A stretch of DNA of 64,000 bases from Lagopus muta. Taxonomy: Eukaryota > Chordata > Aves > Galliformes > Phasianidae. The notes under the pieces are model-generated. The model saw only the letters and a list, made by a program, of their open reading frames with translations, was not told the DNA's origin and did no database searches. Below are positions 11,401-23,000 of the stretch, piece by piece. Each line of letters starts with the position of its first letter. Within the stretch, counting starts at the first letter, position 1. The position numbers were made by a program, and so were the translations under genes. The stretch spans positions 72,860,134 to 72,924,133 of the forward strand of contig NC_064435.1 in the NCBI RefSeq assembly GCF_023343835.1. The letters run 5' to 3'.

Positions 11401-13625
11401 TGTGGAATCCTTTAGAATTTTATCTTGATGCTCAACTTTAATATTCCTTAATGACTGCAGAAAGTCCTTCTAAACCCAGACTTCCTCCATTTCCTATTTT
11501 ACCACTAAAGATTTACTGTAAAGCAGATTCTGGCTGCTTCTGTTTGCAAAGTTGACTTGTCTTTCCAGCTTCCTACTGCAGTCTTTTCACAAAACATTTG
11601 TCTTAACAACAAAAAAAATTGTTGTGGTCTGTGTAGGTTATTAATACTGTCACATCTATTTCTGTGTTTACAGATTAAAAATATGTGCCTTCTTTGGTCA
11701 TATATGAAAGCAAATCTGGAAAAACTTTTTCACATTTGAAACATACTGGATCTCTTAGTAAACTCTGCTGTATTATATATGAATTTACACATCAGAAACT
11801 CTTTTACACAGAATAAAGGGTATAAGCAGTATCTCCTGCTATCTAAGACAATGTGTGCATACAATAAGTTGAATAACAATCTTCCCTTTATTCATGGCAG
11901 AAGATTTCTATAACACAATTCAGAACAGGTTCTTTTCCTTCCAAAAGCAGAACTTATTTTCTGCCATCACCTTACTTTATGAGCCAAAGGAAATGAATAA
12001 TTCTGTTTTCTGTAGAAGTTTCTAAGCATATTGTGCTTCTACCATGTCTCCCAGTAGTTTGAGATCTGCCCATATAAGTCATATATCTTCTCCAAACATA
12101 TCCCAGCTTGGAAAGATGTTCACAAGTTGAGTAACTTAAGAAATTGAGCTCAATGCCGTGCTGACAACAACTCATGTCACATTGTGATGTTGGCCTTGCT
12201 TGATGCAAGTTTATCCAGTCTTGTTCTTTTTAAACGCCCTTTAAGAGCTGCAGAATTGACTTAAAACCTTTGTGGCAGGCAAGTGCAGTTAGCAAATTAG
12301 TAACTGCCAGCAACATATCTATTTTTCCTCTGTGATTCTTACAGCATTTCTGTGAAGGATTACCTTTGCTTATTCTCAGAATTCAGATGTGCTATATGGA
12401 TCAAGTTGACAACTTTCTGCAAGTAGTGAGCATTGTTGGCTAAATCATCTTCCTTCAGCACTTCTGTCCTGCCTGTATATTTCAGGCTTAGCATGCACAA
12501 ATAGGCTGTTGTCAGGTCTCTGAAAGTATTTCATTGCTTGACAAACTATTTTTCATCTGTGCTAATGATCTGTGTGCGTTTGCACTGATCTCCTGGAAGG
12601 AGAAATGTATCATGCCCAGTGAGAAAAAGAGAAATTAGACAAGGAAAGACAGCTGAATACCAGCCAGGTTGCAAATCTCTTTTTTCATTTAACCAGTTAG
12701 ACTCGCTTTGTCATCAGTGACTTACCCAGGGACTTTTCTGTGCTTCAGATGACTGCACTACCAGTTGTTTGTTTTTTTTTTTCCACAAGTAGTTGTCTAA
12801 TTATGCTCCAGAATCAAACAGTTTAAAATATCTGATTATGCAAACACCTATCTGACTTGATGATACAGCAAACAGTAGCACTTTGTGAGCTTAAATGATT
12901 GCATTATTGTTCCACTAAAACTCCACCTAGAGAACATCTAGGCTTGCATGGGAAGACTGACAGGCAGTGAGATGCAATGGACAAAAACGTTCTCTCGTGA
13001 ATCCAAACACAAGTAGAAGTCTGTTGAAACTAGTGTCTGAAGTTTAAACTGCACTTACTAATTACCTAAAAGGAAGCGGACAGCTAGAACAGTGGAAGTC
13101 CCAGAATCTTCTGTCGTATCAATACGCAGTTCACAGCCACATGATTGCCAAGTCCTCACCTGTAAAACCGAAGCATTGTCTCTCTCATTGCTATACTAGT
13201 TTAGATGATTACAGGTAAAATTGAAAACAGTTAGCAGATTTTAGCTTTCTTTTTTTTTATGTTAAGACCAATCAATCTCTAGAATCTACTGTAGCAGTTA
13301 CGGACTCAGATGTGTGACGATCCAAATTGCTCTAATATCCGTTAAGTACATTTCCAGCTTCCCTCCTGTAACTTGCCATCCCCCTACACATCAACAGAAC
13401 ACTTAAGTCTCCTTCATATCTAGGCACTAACTGCCACCGCTAGTGCTCATCCAATCAGAGCCACAATTGCTTCTATTCACGGGCTTCTTCTCCACTCATG
13501 GCCGTCATTATGTGGAGATTACTCGCCCCACTTGACTTCTGGAGACACCTTTTGTTCTCAGCGTCCTCTTCCAACCTGTCAGACTTGTTCTGTAGCCTGT
13601 GTTTTGATCGTTGTGTTGAACCCCC
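8441..13625. other. AT-rich single-copy DNA, no gene recognised
   Basis: This is a long stretch without a recognisable gene or mobile element. It contains T-runs near 9104-9121, the T14/A14 palindrome at 9416-9443, and an AT-rich, low-repeat segment at about 9780-10060 that has the look of conserved non-coding DNA, which cannot be tested here. The 102-codon frame at 9404-9712 starts inside the homopolymer and has no family resemblance. From about 13.3 kb the base composition becomes more GC-rich toward the CR1 at 13.6 kb. Confidence 0.55.
9416..9443. repeat. T14-A14 perfect palindrome
   Basis: Fourteen T are followed immediately by fourteen A, giving a 28-bp perfect inverted repeat with no loop. 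It could arise from two poly(A)-tailed insertions meeting end to end or from slippage. It is also a place where assemblies and polymerases fail. Confidence 0.9.
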
Positions 13626-13629
13626 TCAC

Positions 13630-14138
13630 CGACCTCTGAGGAAATAATTTCTTCCAAACATCTAAACTTATTCTCCCTGCTTTTAGTTTAAAGCCCTTCC
13701 TATTTTTTTCCTGTTGCTATCAAACTCTGTAAAAAGTCAGTCTTTCTGTTTATAAACACCCTTCAAGTACTGGAAGGCCACAGTGATGTCTCCCAGAATT
13801 TTCTCATCTCCCAGCTGAACAAGCCCAACTCCCTCAGTCTGCCTAGAGGTGCTCTAGCCCTCTGGTCATCCTAGTGGCCCTCCTCTGGACCCATTGCAGA
13901 ACCTCCACATCTTTCCTGTGTTAGGGGCCCCAGGTGTGGACGCAGTACTCCAAATGGTGCCTCGTGAAGGCAGAGTAGAGAGGAATAATTCCCTCCCTCT
14001 CCCTGCTGGCCATGGGTCTTGATGCAGCTCAGGATACAAGTGTTCTGGGTTACGAGCAGACACTGCTGACTTTTGTACAGCTTTTTGACCACCAGAACCC
14101 GCAAGTCCTTCTCCACAGACCTGCTCTGTGTTACAGAG
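13630..14138 (-). mobile_element. CR1 LINE fragment, minus strand
   Basis: Read on the minus strand, this is the CR1 region spanning the end of ORF2 and the start of the 3' untranslated region. Plus-strand landmarks are 'cagctgaacaagcccaactc', 'ctcctctggacccattgcag' and 'gtactccaaatggtgcctc', in the order expected for a reversed CR1. Near 14060-14135 the minus-strand translation keeps VEKDLRVLVV, a remnant of the EKDLGVLVD motif close to the ORF2 C-terminus. Stops and frame changes break the frame. Frames of 65-95 codons on either strand here are repeat shadows. Confidence 0.8.
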
Positions 14139-14229
14139 AACAAAGTAGTATAAAACATGCTTTATTTATTTTCTTTACAGGTCTCCACAGTCTTGTAATG
14201 GAAATGTTAAGTCACGTCCTCACCCGGTG

Positions 14230-14420
14230 ATTGAGCACCTGGTGGGAAAGCAGGGCCAAGCCAGGGGAGCTCAGCTGCATGCAATGTGTCTGACTAGAAT
14301 GGGTAGAGCCAGGATCCACCCCTCCCCAGACCTCATTTAAGGGTTGGCAGCGGAGCTGAGAGCATCTTATCTAGTGACTGCTGGGTACACAAGGACCTTA
14401 TAGATCTTCTGAAGGTAAGT
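14230..14420 (+). promoter_or_regulatory. promoter-like block with TATA-like site and splice donor (possible LTR)
   Basis: A GC-richer block stands out from its AT-rich surroundings. It carries 'cacctggtgggaaagcaggg', an LTR-style stretch 'ccacccctccccagacctc', a TATA-like 'catttaaggg' near 14333-14342, and about 75 bp further on an exact consensus splice donor, CTGAAG|GTAAGT, with the intron starting at 14415. The spacing fits a core promoter with a short non-coding first exon. The compactness also fits the promoter/R/U5 part of an LTR, which I think is at least as likely. No downstream exon is recognisable, and no start codon with a long frame follows. Confidence 0.35.
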
Positions 14421-14657
14421 TGCTTCTTTATTTTTATGGCCACTGCTCTTGTATCTGAGTAGCTCTTTGCTTGCTGTGCTCTGGGAGCTGGCTGTTCTGG
14501 TGTCTTATCATGTTCTCCATTGTATTACACGGTCTTCAAATTAAGTAGTTCTCTTACAAGCAAAGTTATGCTAAAGGAAATGAAGTAAGTTGTCAGATCT
14601 AAGTGTTTTGTTTAAGGTAGAGCTCATGTTTTTCATGTTTTGTAATCTCTGGTGTAG

Positions 14658-14685
14658 TTTTTTTTTTTTTTTTTTTTTTTTTTTT
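14658..14685. repeat. poly(T) run, 28 nt
   Basis: A pure run of 28 T followed by CCCC. It could be the tail of a minus-strand retroposon, but no body is recognisable on its downstream side. Confidence 0.95.
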
Positions 14686-15542
14686 CCCCTCCTGAGTGTT
14701 CTGCTCTGCCAACTTTTTAAATAATTATAGTTATTGGAGTTAAAGGACTGGTGACTACTAAGAGATGCATGGAGATAAGGACTGATTTATTTCTCTTAGG
14801 CATATGTTATTAATTTGCTAATATCTTTTAGGCCAATGTGCTCCATTGAACAGTGAGTAACAGTGCACAGTCTGAATTCACTGGAAGTTGCTCATATGCA
14901 ATGATTATCCACTGATTAATACAGCTATTATGATGCATAGCCCAAAGGAATCAGTGAGAAAGTGATCATGTCCAAATGTTCTTGGTAATTAGATATGTAT
15001 CAGTCATATCAGTAAATTGTTTATTTACATAAGAAAACGTGCCGATTTTTCTTCTAATGGTGAAACAAATCTAATATTTTATTTATATTGCAGTATAAAG
15101 TGACCTAAAATATTAGGTTGCTCTGTATTGCCTTGTAAATATTTCAAAACAAAAGAAATGTTATCTGGATAATGTGATTTTTGTTGTTGTTGTTTTTTCT
15201 GCTTTTTAAAAGAAAATAGCAGTTGTGTTGAGGTTTTGAAGAATGCTTTTTGCTGAGTTATACCAATAAGAAGTTAAATGTAGACTTGTCTCTTGAATGG
15301 TCTTGTGTTGTGTGCTGCGCATATTTGTGAAGTCCTTGGGTTGCAGATATTGTATTATATATCGCGTTCATGCTTTTCTCTCACAAAGTACCGGAGGTGT
15401 AAGGAAGAGATACATTTGCATTATTTCTTCATAAAAATTTTCTCTTGTTGTGCATTTATAATAATACACAATTTGTAGTGTCTTGACTCTTTTTCTTCAA
15501 GAAACTATCACAAAGAGAATACATTCAGACTGATCTCTGTGA

Positions 15543-15569
15543 TTTTTTTTTTTTTTTTTTTTTTTTTTT
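15543..15569. repeat. poly(T) run, 27 nt
   Basis: A pure run of 27 T ending in C. No recognisable retroposon body adjoins it. Confidence 0.95.
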
Positions 15570-17183
15570 CCATGTTGGCTTACTGGCATGTTTTGGGTTT
15601 TTTTTGAGTAAATCAATAGAGCTACAAGTCTACTAAGAGTTCTGAATATGTGCTCAGACCACTTCAAACAGGCTGCCAGCAGTATACTAGCAAGGTATAA
15701 TGCAAAGACGAATGGCTTTTCAGAAGTCAAATTCATTGAATCATCAAATTATCAACTGATTATTTTTCTAGGCTAGATGAGCAGCTGACTATCACTACAG
15801 TCTTGAGCTCAAAAATTTCTTTTTCTTAGATTCAACTTCTATCTGAATATTTCTCATGTTTGCTTGGGCATGTTTTTATGTTTGGTTTTAGTCATGGTAG
15901 GGGTTGTGTGTATCAACACTGTATATGATCATTTCTTTGCATCCATCTATTTTCAAATTTGTTTTCTCACTGCTGTGGGGTCAAGAGCTTTCCTGTTTTG
16001 CAGAAGCTTTTGAGTGGAACAGCTTTAGCTGAGGTCAGAAATATAACACTTAACTCATTTCTAATACACAATTAAGTTATCTTGCTTTTGTGATCCCTCT
16101 GAATTCAATTCCTTATGACCCAGATTCAGTATTGGAAAATGCACTTTAGATTTAGAGTACCTTAAAGGTATACTGACTTCCTTTGCAATTTATTAGTTTG
16201 AGAGGTGGATGAATTATAATTTTTCAAGGGATTGGTTTGTAACTGATTACTACTTTATCCTGAGATATAACACTTTGCTTTTTCTTGATCAGAGCTTTGC
16301 TGAAAAAAACCTCTACAAAGTTGATTTTGCATTTCTGGCCTTAAGAATTCAACACCAACTGGACTCAGCTGAGAATTTTACTCCTTTTATAAGAGTTTCA
16401 CCATAGAAATAACAAAAATGTAAACCTGAGATTTCAATCCAGCTACTTTTGTATTCTTCTAAATAGCTAATAACAGTGGCTCACATTAAGGGTGGAATTA
16501 AGAACCACCTGTGTTCTAGTGGGTCTGTAGAGAAGGTTCACAGTCAAATTATCTATCTCTCACAGTATTGCTTGTAGCAGTGCCCCTGGCAACGGTTTGG
16601 GGCATGCAGGTGTGACCTATTTGTGAACTGATAGAATAGCATGAATTTAACTGGTTTGGAGGTGCTTAAAAATTTATGCAGCCTGCAGCTTTGCCCTCTG
16701 CCCTTCCCATGATGATATTGTGCAGGCTAAAGCACTTAATACAAGTGCTGTTTTCTTTACGCTGGTTGCTGCAGAGGGGTAAGAAGTTTGTGAGGAAGCA
16801 GTACACAAGATTAATTCAAATTGGCAGCAGAGATGTTATGGATGTTCTTTTGCACAATATTTAGGATAGGCTGGAGAGTTTCCCTTGTACTGTTTCTGTC
16901 TAGCACTTTAGAGACAGTTAAGGAAGTCAGATGAACCTCTGTAGTGTCAGGTATCTTTAAACACTTTCCCTCCATGATACAGTAAGGAAGTTAAGAAGAT
17001 CTTAATTACGTTCGCTTCTACTTTCACGTCTTGCTTCATCAAAATCTCTTAGGTGACCACTTATTTTTCTATCTTTTACCATAAACAGTGCTGCAAAGAC
17101 TTAAGCAGTAGTACAGTAACTCAGTAGTAGGGTGTTATAAGGTACATAATATGTATCATGTATGTATACTTAAAATTTTGCCT

Positions 17184-17462
17184 TGGGTGGCAAGGTCTTG
17201 GTAGTGGGAGGGCTGCAGCAGTGCCCCTGTCAGACCAGAGCAGCTGCAGCTGCTTCGAAGGAACCCACTGGCTGCCACAGCTGAGCTGTGAGCAACACTG
17301 GGGGTGTGTTTCAGTGAGAGCTAAAAAGGAAAAATCTGCTGAATAACAGCAGCTGGGAGAGAGGAGTGAGTGATGTGAGAGAAACAGCCCTGCAGGCACC
17401 CAGGTGAGGTTAGGAGAAGCTCCAGGCACAGAGCAGCATCTTCCCTCAGAAAACCCCTGAGT
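17184..17462 (+). mobile_element. family A LTR fragment (5' part), copy 1
   Basis: The segment begins 'tgggtggcaaggtcttggta' and continues with 'gtgggagggctgcagcagtg', 'gctgcttcgaaggaaccca', 'gcagctgggagagaggagtg' and 'aaacagccctgcaggcaccc'. The same order of motifs starts the elements at 24686 and 31201. I recognise the pattern as an avian endogenous-retrovirus LTR with GC-rich internal units. Only the first part is present; the distal U5-like end seen in the other two copies is absent. The 128-codon minus-strand frame at 17121-17507, the longest in the window, is a shadow of this repeat. Confidence 0.7.
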
Positions 17463-18719
17463 ACGTGAAATGGAGATATTATGAACTGAGAAAGGATTGC
17501 CTTCCATTTGCTTATTGTAGAAGTGCTATTTATTATTTAACTAAAAAAAAAAATGGCTTGTTCTTAACATATAGAATTACTCCCTTCTACCTGCTTAGCA
17601 TTATTCAGGCAATAAGAACAAAAAAAATCAAGTTTTCCCCTCAGATGGATGTTCTCAAGTATACTTGAAGAGACTAAAGGTTATCCCTATTTTGATGAGA
17701 TGGTCAGATCAGATTACCTCCAATCTAAACATTCATAATGGATGCCATAGTAGCTTGGATAAAGTGTAAATGTACATGTTACTAGCTATGGTAATATTAA
17801 CTTTAATGGTTTGAGTGAGGCCATTGTTGAGGCTGGAACTGAAGTATGAACTATTTGGCTACTGTTACAGTTCTTCATAGCACACCAGGGAGACGATTGG
17901 TGCCTGCCTTCCTGCTCTACCCAAGCACAGTCCTGGATTGGGTTGTGCCTGTTCAAGCTGCTTGTGAAGAGTTCAGTCTTCTGTCACTGTTTTCTGAATG
18001 TTCATCACTTCACTGGCGGCTGTTCTGTGGGGAAGTCTTAGTGAAATAACAACACAAGCAGAAAAATCAGTGTCTTGTAATGTCTGGTATCTCTTAATAA
18101 ATCTACAAGAGGAAGAAGGCATGAAACATTTTACTTAAAGGTGTCGATTTTATATGAACTCTTTTTCCTGATAGCTGGTAAAAAGATGATGATTCTTAGA
18201 ACAGTCAGCTTAATAAGCAGCTCAGAAAACCGTCAGTGGCAAAGGGGAAATTCATTTTGCTTGGTAGGAGTAAAGTGCAGCAGTTTTTTGTGTCTAGCTT
18301 GTAAAAATGAGGCAATTACTTTTCCTAAAAATCTAGCTATTATTTTTACAAAGACAGCTTTCCTACCCAAATATAGGAAGGAAGAGATTTTTGATCAAAG
18401 TATAATTACTTTTTAATTTTCACAGTATCACTGTGTACACAAAATGTATTTCTTTAGGCATTATCATACACAACCATTGAGGAATGAGGATGCTGTATTT
18501 TCAGTAACATCTTTTATGCCATTTTAAATCCGTGTACTTTTATCCTGCCTGGCTGCCTAGTGTTAAATGAAAGTAGTATGTCTAATGAATAACAACAAAA
18601 AGTAATGCAGTAATAGTAAGCTTAAAAATACAGTATAGAACATGATTAATTGGTAAATGCTCACTCTGCTTTCACATGGACAGATGGCCTAAATTTATTT
18701 GTTATAGGATTGAATTTGG
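17463..18719. other. AT-rich DNA, no gene recognised
   Basis: About 1.25 kb between two repeat blocks. Short plus-strand frames (17846-18049, 18141-18416) match no family I know. Nothing else is seen. Confidence 0.5.
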
Positions 18720-20037
18720 ACTAGTCTAATACCATGGACAACCCAGAGCTGGACAGGAAAGAGACTGAGAAGACTATCAGCCTTCACCTGTTCAACAGCT
18801 TAGTGCACAGCTGACAAGGTGGGAGGCTTTGCTGCTCAAAGGCCAGGAGTAGAGTGCCTAGAGGAGAGAGAATGTTCATGGTGCCGGGAGGTGGAATGTA
18901 TGTAAGAACAAAGCATTGTTAGATTGTGTCACAAAAAGTTCATCCCCAATGTATGAAGAAGCACAGAGAGCACGGAGGTTGGTGAAACCTCAGTAACCTC
19001 ATCAGATGAGTTCCTATCCTGGCTCTTCTGAGGGCTGTCATCATTGAGCCCCTCGCCACGTGATCCAGGGGTGACTCAACAGCACTACAGAGTTTTTCAG
19101 ATTGAGATTAGGGAATACAGAAGAATAACAGCTTGTAATTGTACAGTGTCTTGGGATCTTCAAGCAAGGACCAAAGGCAGAGTAAGGGGTCAAGGTTGTT
19201 TGGGAAGGAATGAGTGTGCGTTTGTGTGGAGGGGGAAGGAGAGGGAAATAAGAGGCCAGTCATGTAAAGAAGTTTCTGGCAGTATCCTTATCTGGCCATG
19301 GCTTGTGCATGATCAGTACACCCTCTCTGTTCTTACTAAGCATCTTCTTCTGCAGTAAAGGTAGGGAGTGAGCTTGGGATACCACCAACTGGAGAGAATG
19401 GTGTGTGTGTGTTTATGTGAATGTGCAGTCACTAGCTAAATCTAAGTTGCACTAGCTGATGACAAAGGTAGGAGGCAACTATTGGAGAGAGAGTGTAGGT
19501 CTGGACCAGATACTGGAGAGACTGGGGGAGTCTGAGGCAGCGCTGGAGAGAGTGCTACTGCAGTTCAGTATGGAGAAGGCTATAGCTTTAGACCAGATTC
19601 ATGTGTGTATGTACAACAGTCTGTGAGGCAACTAGAATACTGGGGGACATGGGACAGAGACTGAATAGACCTAGCATCAGAGGTGACTTTCTGGAAGAAT
19701 TCATACTGCAATCTGGTGTGTGTGCCAGAACCTCTTACTAGTAGCTGGATTCAGGCTGTAGGCTCAGGGTTCTGTATGCCCAGCAGCTCCTGGAGATCAG
19801 GAGATCCTAGGTCAGATACTGGATAAACTGGCTGCTGGAGGGTTCCATATAGTCTACACAGATGTTTGTGTGTATGCTGCGGCCCCTGCCAGTATTGAAA
19901 TGTCTGTGTACATGTGTGTATATGGTGCACAGACCTGATGGGACTGGGAACAGGGAGCTGTGGCAGCCTCTATTTTTAGCATCACACAAGGCATAAAATC
20001 TCTTCTAGTTTTAGCTTCTGGTTGAGTATTCCTGAAT
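18720..20037 (+). mobile_element. purine/TG-rich repetitive block, probable LTR-type repeat
   Basis: This 1.3-kb block differs in composition from its AT-rich flanks: it is rich in G, purine tracts and TG steps. Short motifs recur inside it. 'gaggcaact' or 'aggcaact' appears near 19470 and 19625; 'actggagaga' variants appear near 19389, 19512 and 19550; 'tgtgtgtatg/tgtgtgt' strings appear near 19403, 19602, 19718, 19868 and 19915. An A-run follows at 20038. This organisation resembles long avian ERV LTRs, but I cannot name the family or see retroviral genes. It could instead be a degenerate minisatellite or the exon of a non-coding RNA. The boundaries and the strand are estimates. Confidence 0.4.
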
Positions 20038-23000
20038 AAAAAAAAAAAAAAAAAATTCTTAATGTTGCTTAAAGGTTTAAACTTGATCTAAGAAGAGGTG
20101 GTGCTGTAGGGCCAGTGTCCTTTCTGTGCTTTTGCTGAGCAAATTAGATGTTTAAATTACTTTGGCTTAGGGGCTATAGATATTCTTTTTGTCATGCTGT
20201 AATCAAAGAGACATGCTGTCTTAAAACTTAGAGGCTACAGTCCTAATGTTGCCACTAGCTTATCAAAACAGGAGAAGCTCATGTGAAGCATGTCTAAATC
20301 GGAGCATGCTGCGGACTCTCTGTGCCTATCTCCTCTGACATTCTTATAAAGGCATTTTAATGAACTTTCTTTGTAGAATGCTGGAGGGCAACCTCTTACT
20401 GATACTAAACAGAATATGAATATGGTTGGTGAACCAATAACTTCAGTGAAAAGAGATGATCTTTGGTGTGATGGAGTTCAAACTTGTAACTTGGAGGGTA
20501 CTATTGTGAAGTGTCAAAAATAATAATAAAAAAAGCCTGGATCTGAAAACACCAGAACAGTGAGCTTTTGTGATTACATGATTGAGATCTTTTGATATTT
20601 TCTCTTTAGATGTTATTTGTTGCCGAAATAACCAATACCAATAGTAATGCATACCAGAGAATTTCGAATCCCATTAAGTTCATAACAGTACAGGTTATTA
20701 CAGTGTTTCACTTGTAGCTTTTAGTCTTTCAGATCAAGCAGATTTCTGCTGCAAACTAATGGCTTTATTCAGTATTTGCCTAAAAGATTGGTTAGAGTAG
20801 CATGTTATCTTTGCATTTTGGATGCAAGTTCACCACATTTGAGTTTTCTGCTTGACCGGTAACACAGAGATAGTAATCAGAATAGGTGATTAATTCATGT
20901 ACCATTTGTAATTGTCAAATAACTTGGTAAACTGGACAAATCTGAAGCCACCAGTCAAATACAGCAGTTATGTGTATCCTCCAGGGTAGCTGTAGAAGTA
21001 CTTAATTTTCTAATTAACTCTTTATACTTCTGCTTGAATAGTCAAGTAACTGACCCTAAGCCTTTCTTGCAAGAAGCATCATGTGAGGGTTTAGTGAATT
21101 GTCTGCATTTGTGGTAATTAATAACACATGACATTGGTTTTGATGTTTAGAGCTTTCCCTTGTGGTTGAAATTATTGCAATAGGCATTATGTGGGTGGAG
21201 AGTGGGTTGAAGAGATGATGCTCTTGCTGCAGTGAAACACAGAAGTCTGTTCTACGTGTGTCATTGCGATGTAGTGTTATTTAATTTCACTAAATGAAGA
21301 AATGTCAGAAAGGAAGGCCTATGGCTTTATCCTAAAGGTCTAAACAGCTTTCCTTTTCAGTTTTGATTAGTTATGTATGCAGTGTATGCAACAGCATGAC
21401 AGAAAGCCCCTTCCAAAAATAACCATTTCCTGTGAACTGTTGATTCTACAGCGTGACCCCAGGTCTTTACTCTCTGCATTCAAGAGGCTTTACTAAAAGC
21501 TTCAGATTACAACATCCTCACAACTCCACATCTTAATTCACCATTGTAATATAATCCTTCTGTTTTGTTTAGGGATGCATTCAGAATGTGTGGACTGTAG
21601 CTCTGAACTTTAGTATAGGAGCTATATGTAAGGCTGTTTCTCAAGAATCAGCTGAAGGACATGAACACTGAATACTGATCAAGGCAAGAGGTATTTATGA
21701 AGAGAATCTTAAGTAAAATTAAGAGTATATATATGAGAGATTTATGGATGTATGGAGAGACAGGGAGAAAAGTATGTTTTCATTGCTTTTCTTCCTGGAA
21801 TAAAAAAGGAGCATTAAACTCAGGTAGCAAGTTCACAACAAGGGAAGAGGGGTGGTTTTCTGTGCAACTTTTTATTAAGCCAAATAACTGCCTGACATAG
21901 TACAGTATCAGCTCTGAAAATCTGTGAAGTTTAAAAGGAAGTCATTTGTAGACAAGAAATCCACCAGAAGGCATTCAGTACTTAAACTACCTCTGCTTTT
22001 AGAAGTGTTTGGGGATCAAAAAGCTGGAAGAAAAAAAAAAATTAATATACATGTGAATGTATAGTAATTCTTACACTCACAGACTTACGCTTTCAGCAAC
22101 AGTCCTTACCTGAACAAATGCTCGTGCTTGTATGTTTCTTTTATTTACATGTTTCCACAGTCTTGTTGCTTCATGAGTTAATATACTTTGTTAGGATGTC
22201 CTCTACTTATTCTTTCCTCCTCTTTAAATTCTTTTTCTTGAACCTGGATTAACAAGTCTGAACCTCAGAGTTCAGTTCATGGTCACATAAATAACTCATT
22301 CTTCACATTAATACCACTGTATATGTCTTTAAATTCCTCATACACTTCAGAATAAGAATCACATTGTTATTTTCAGGACTGAATTATGTTGATGGCTTGA
22401 ATTTTGATTACTTAACACTCCTGGTCTTTCTCTGCTGGTTTCCATTTGAATACTGTAGTTTATAAAAGATATCAAGCTTAAAGTGCATGGACTGGCATCT
22501 TTCTGATATTTCAATTTGCTACACCTTCTTTCTTTTTTTTTCCTTGCAATTCTACCCACTTAGCTGACAATTCCTTCAAGAGATTTATTGTCTGTTCCAT
22601 CTCCAAAATCATAAGCATCACAGAATATACAGGTAAAGGAAACTTTAATGCTCTGTGTAAATCTTCTTTCAGTTCCTTCCCTACATAGCATTCCTTATGG
22701 TATATTGCAGAGCTCATCATCAAATAGGCTTGTATCTACCAATCATTTTGCAATAGCATGAAAACTGTGTGAATAAATGCTCCAAATGTTACAAGTGTTG
22801 AGGACAGTCCTAGTGATCCCATAAGATGAATACAATGGTGGTACCTGTTCATCTCAGCTTGACTGCTGCTGGAGTCACTTTTCTCTTTTAAGTCTAAGTC
22901 TCTGTAAAAGCAAATTACGAAGACTACATTTATAATAAAATGTTATTTGATGTTTATGAGTTAGCAAGATCTTTTTGCATATAAACAAGCTTTCTAGATT

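Larger units (their letters stand above)
14421..17183. other. AT-rich DNA with long T-runs, no gene recognised
   Basis: No gene or mobile element is recognisable. The stretch has two long T-runs (separate entries) and a GTT-rich patch at 15184-15196. Frames at 15293-15478, 15497-15736, 16209-16406 and 16676-16864 are short and match no known family; the second includes a lysine stretch from the T-run. If the donor at 14415 is real, this would be intron. Confidence 0.5.

Noticed and set aside
17121..17507. 128-codon minus-strand open frame, the longest in the window
   Set aside because: It lies across the family A LTR fragment on the opposite strand, has no domain, and its length comes from the GC-richer repeat composition.
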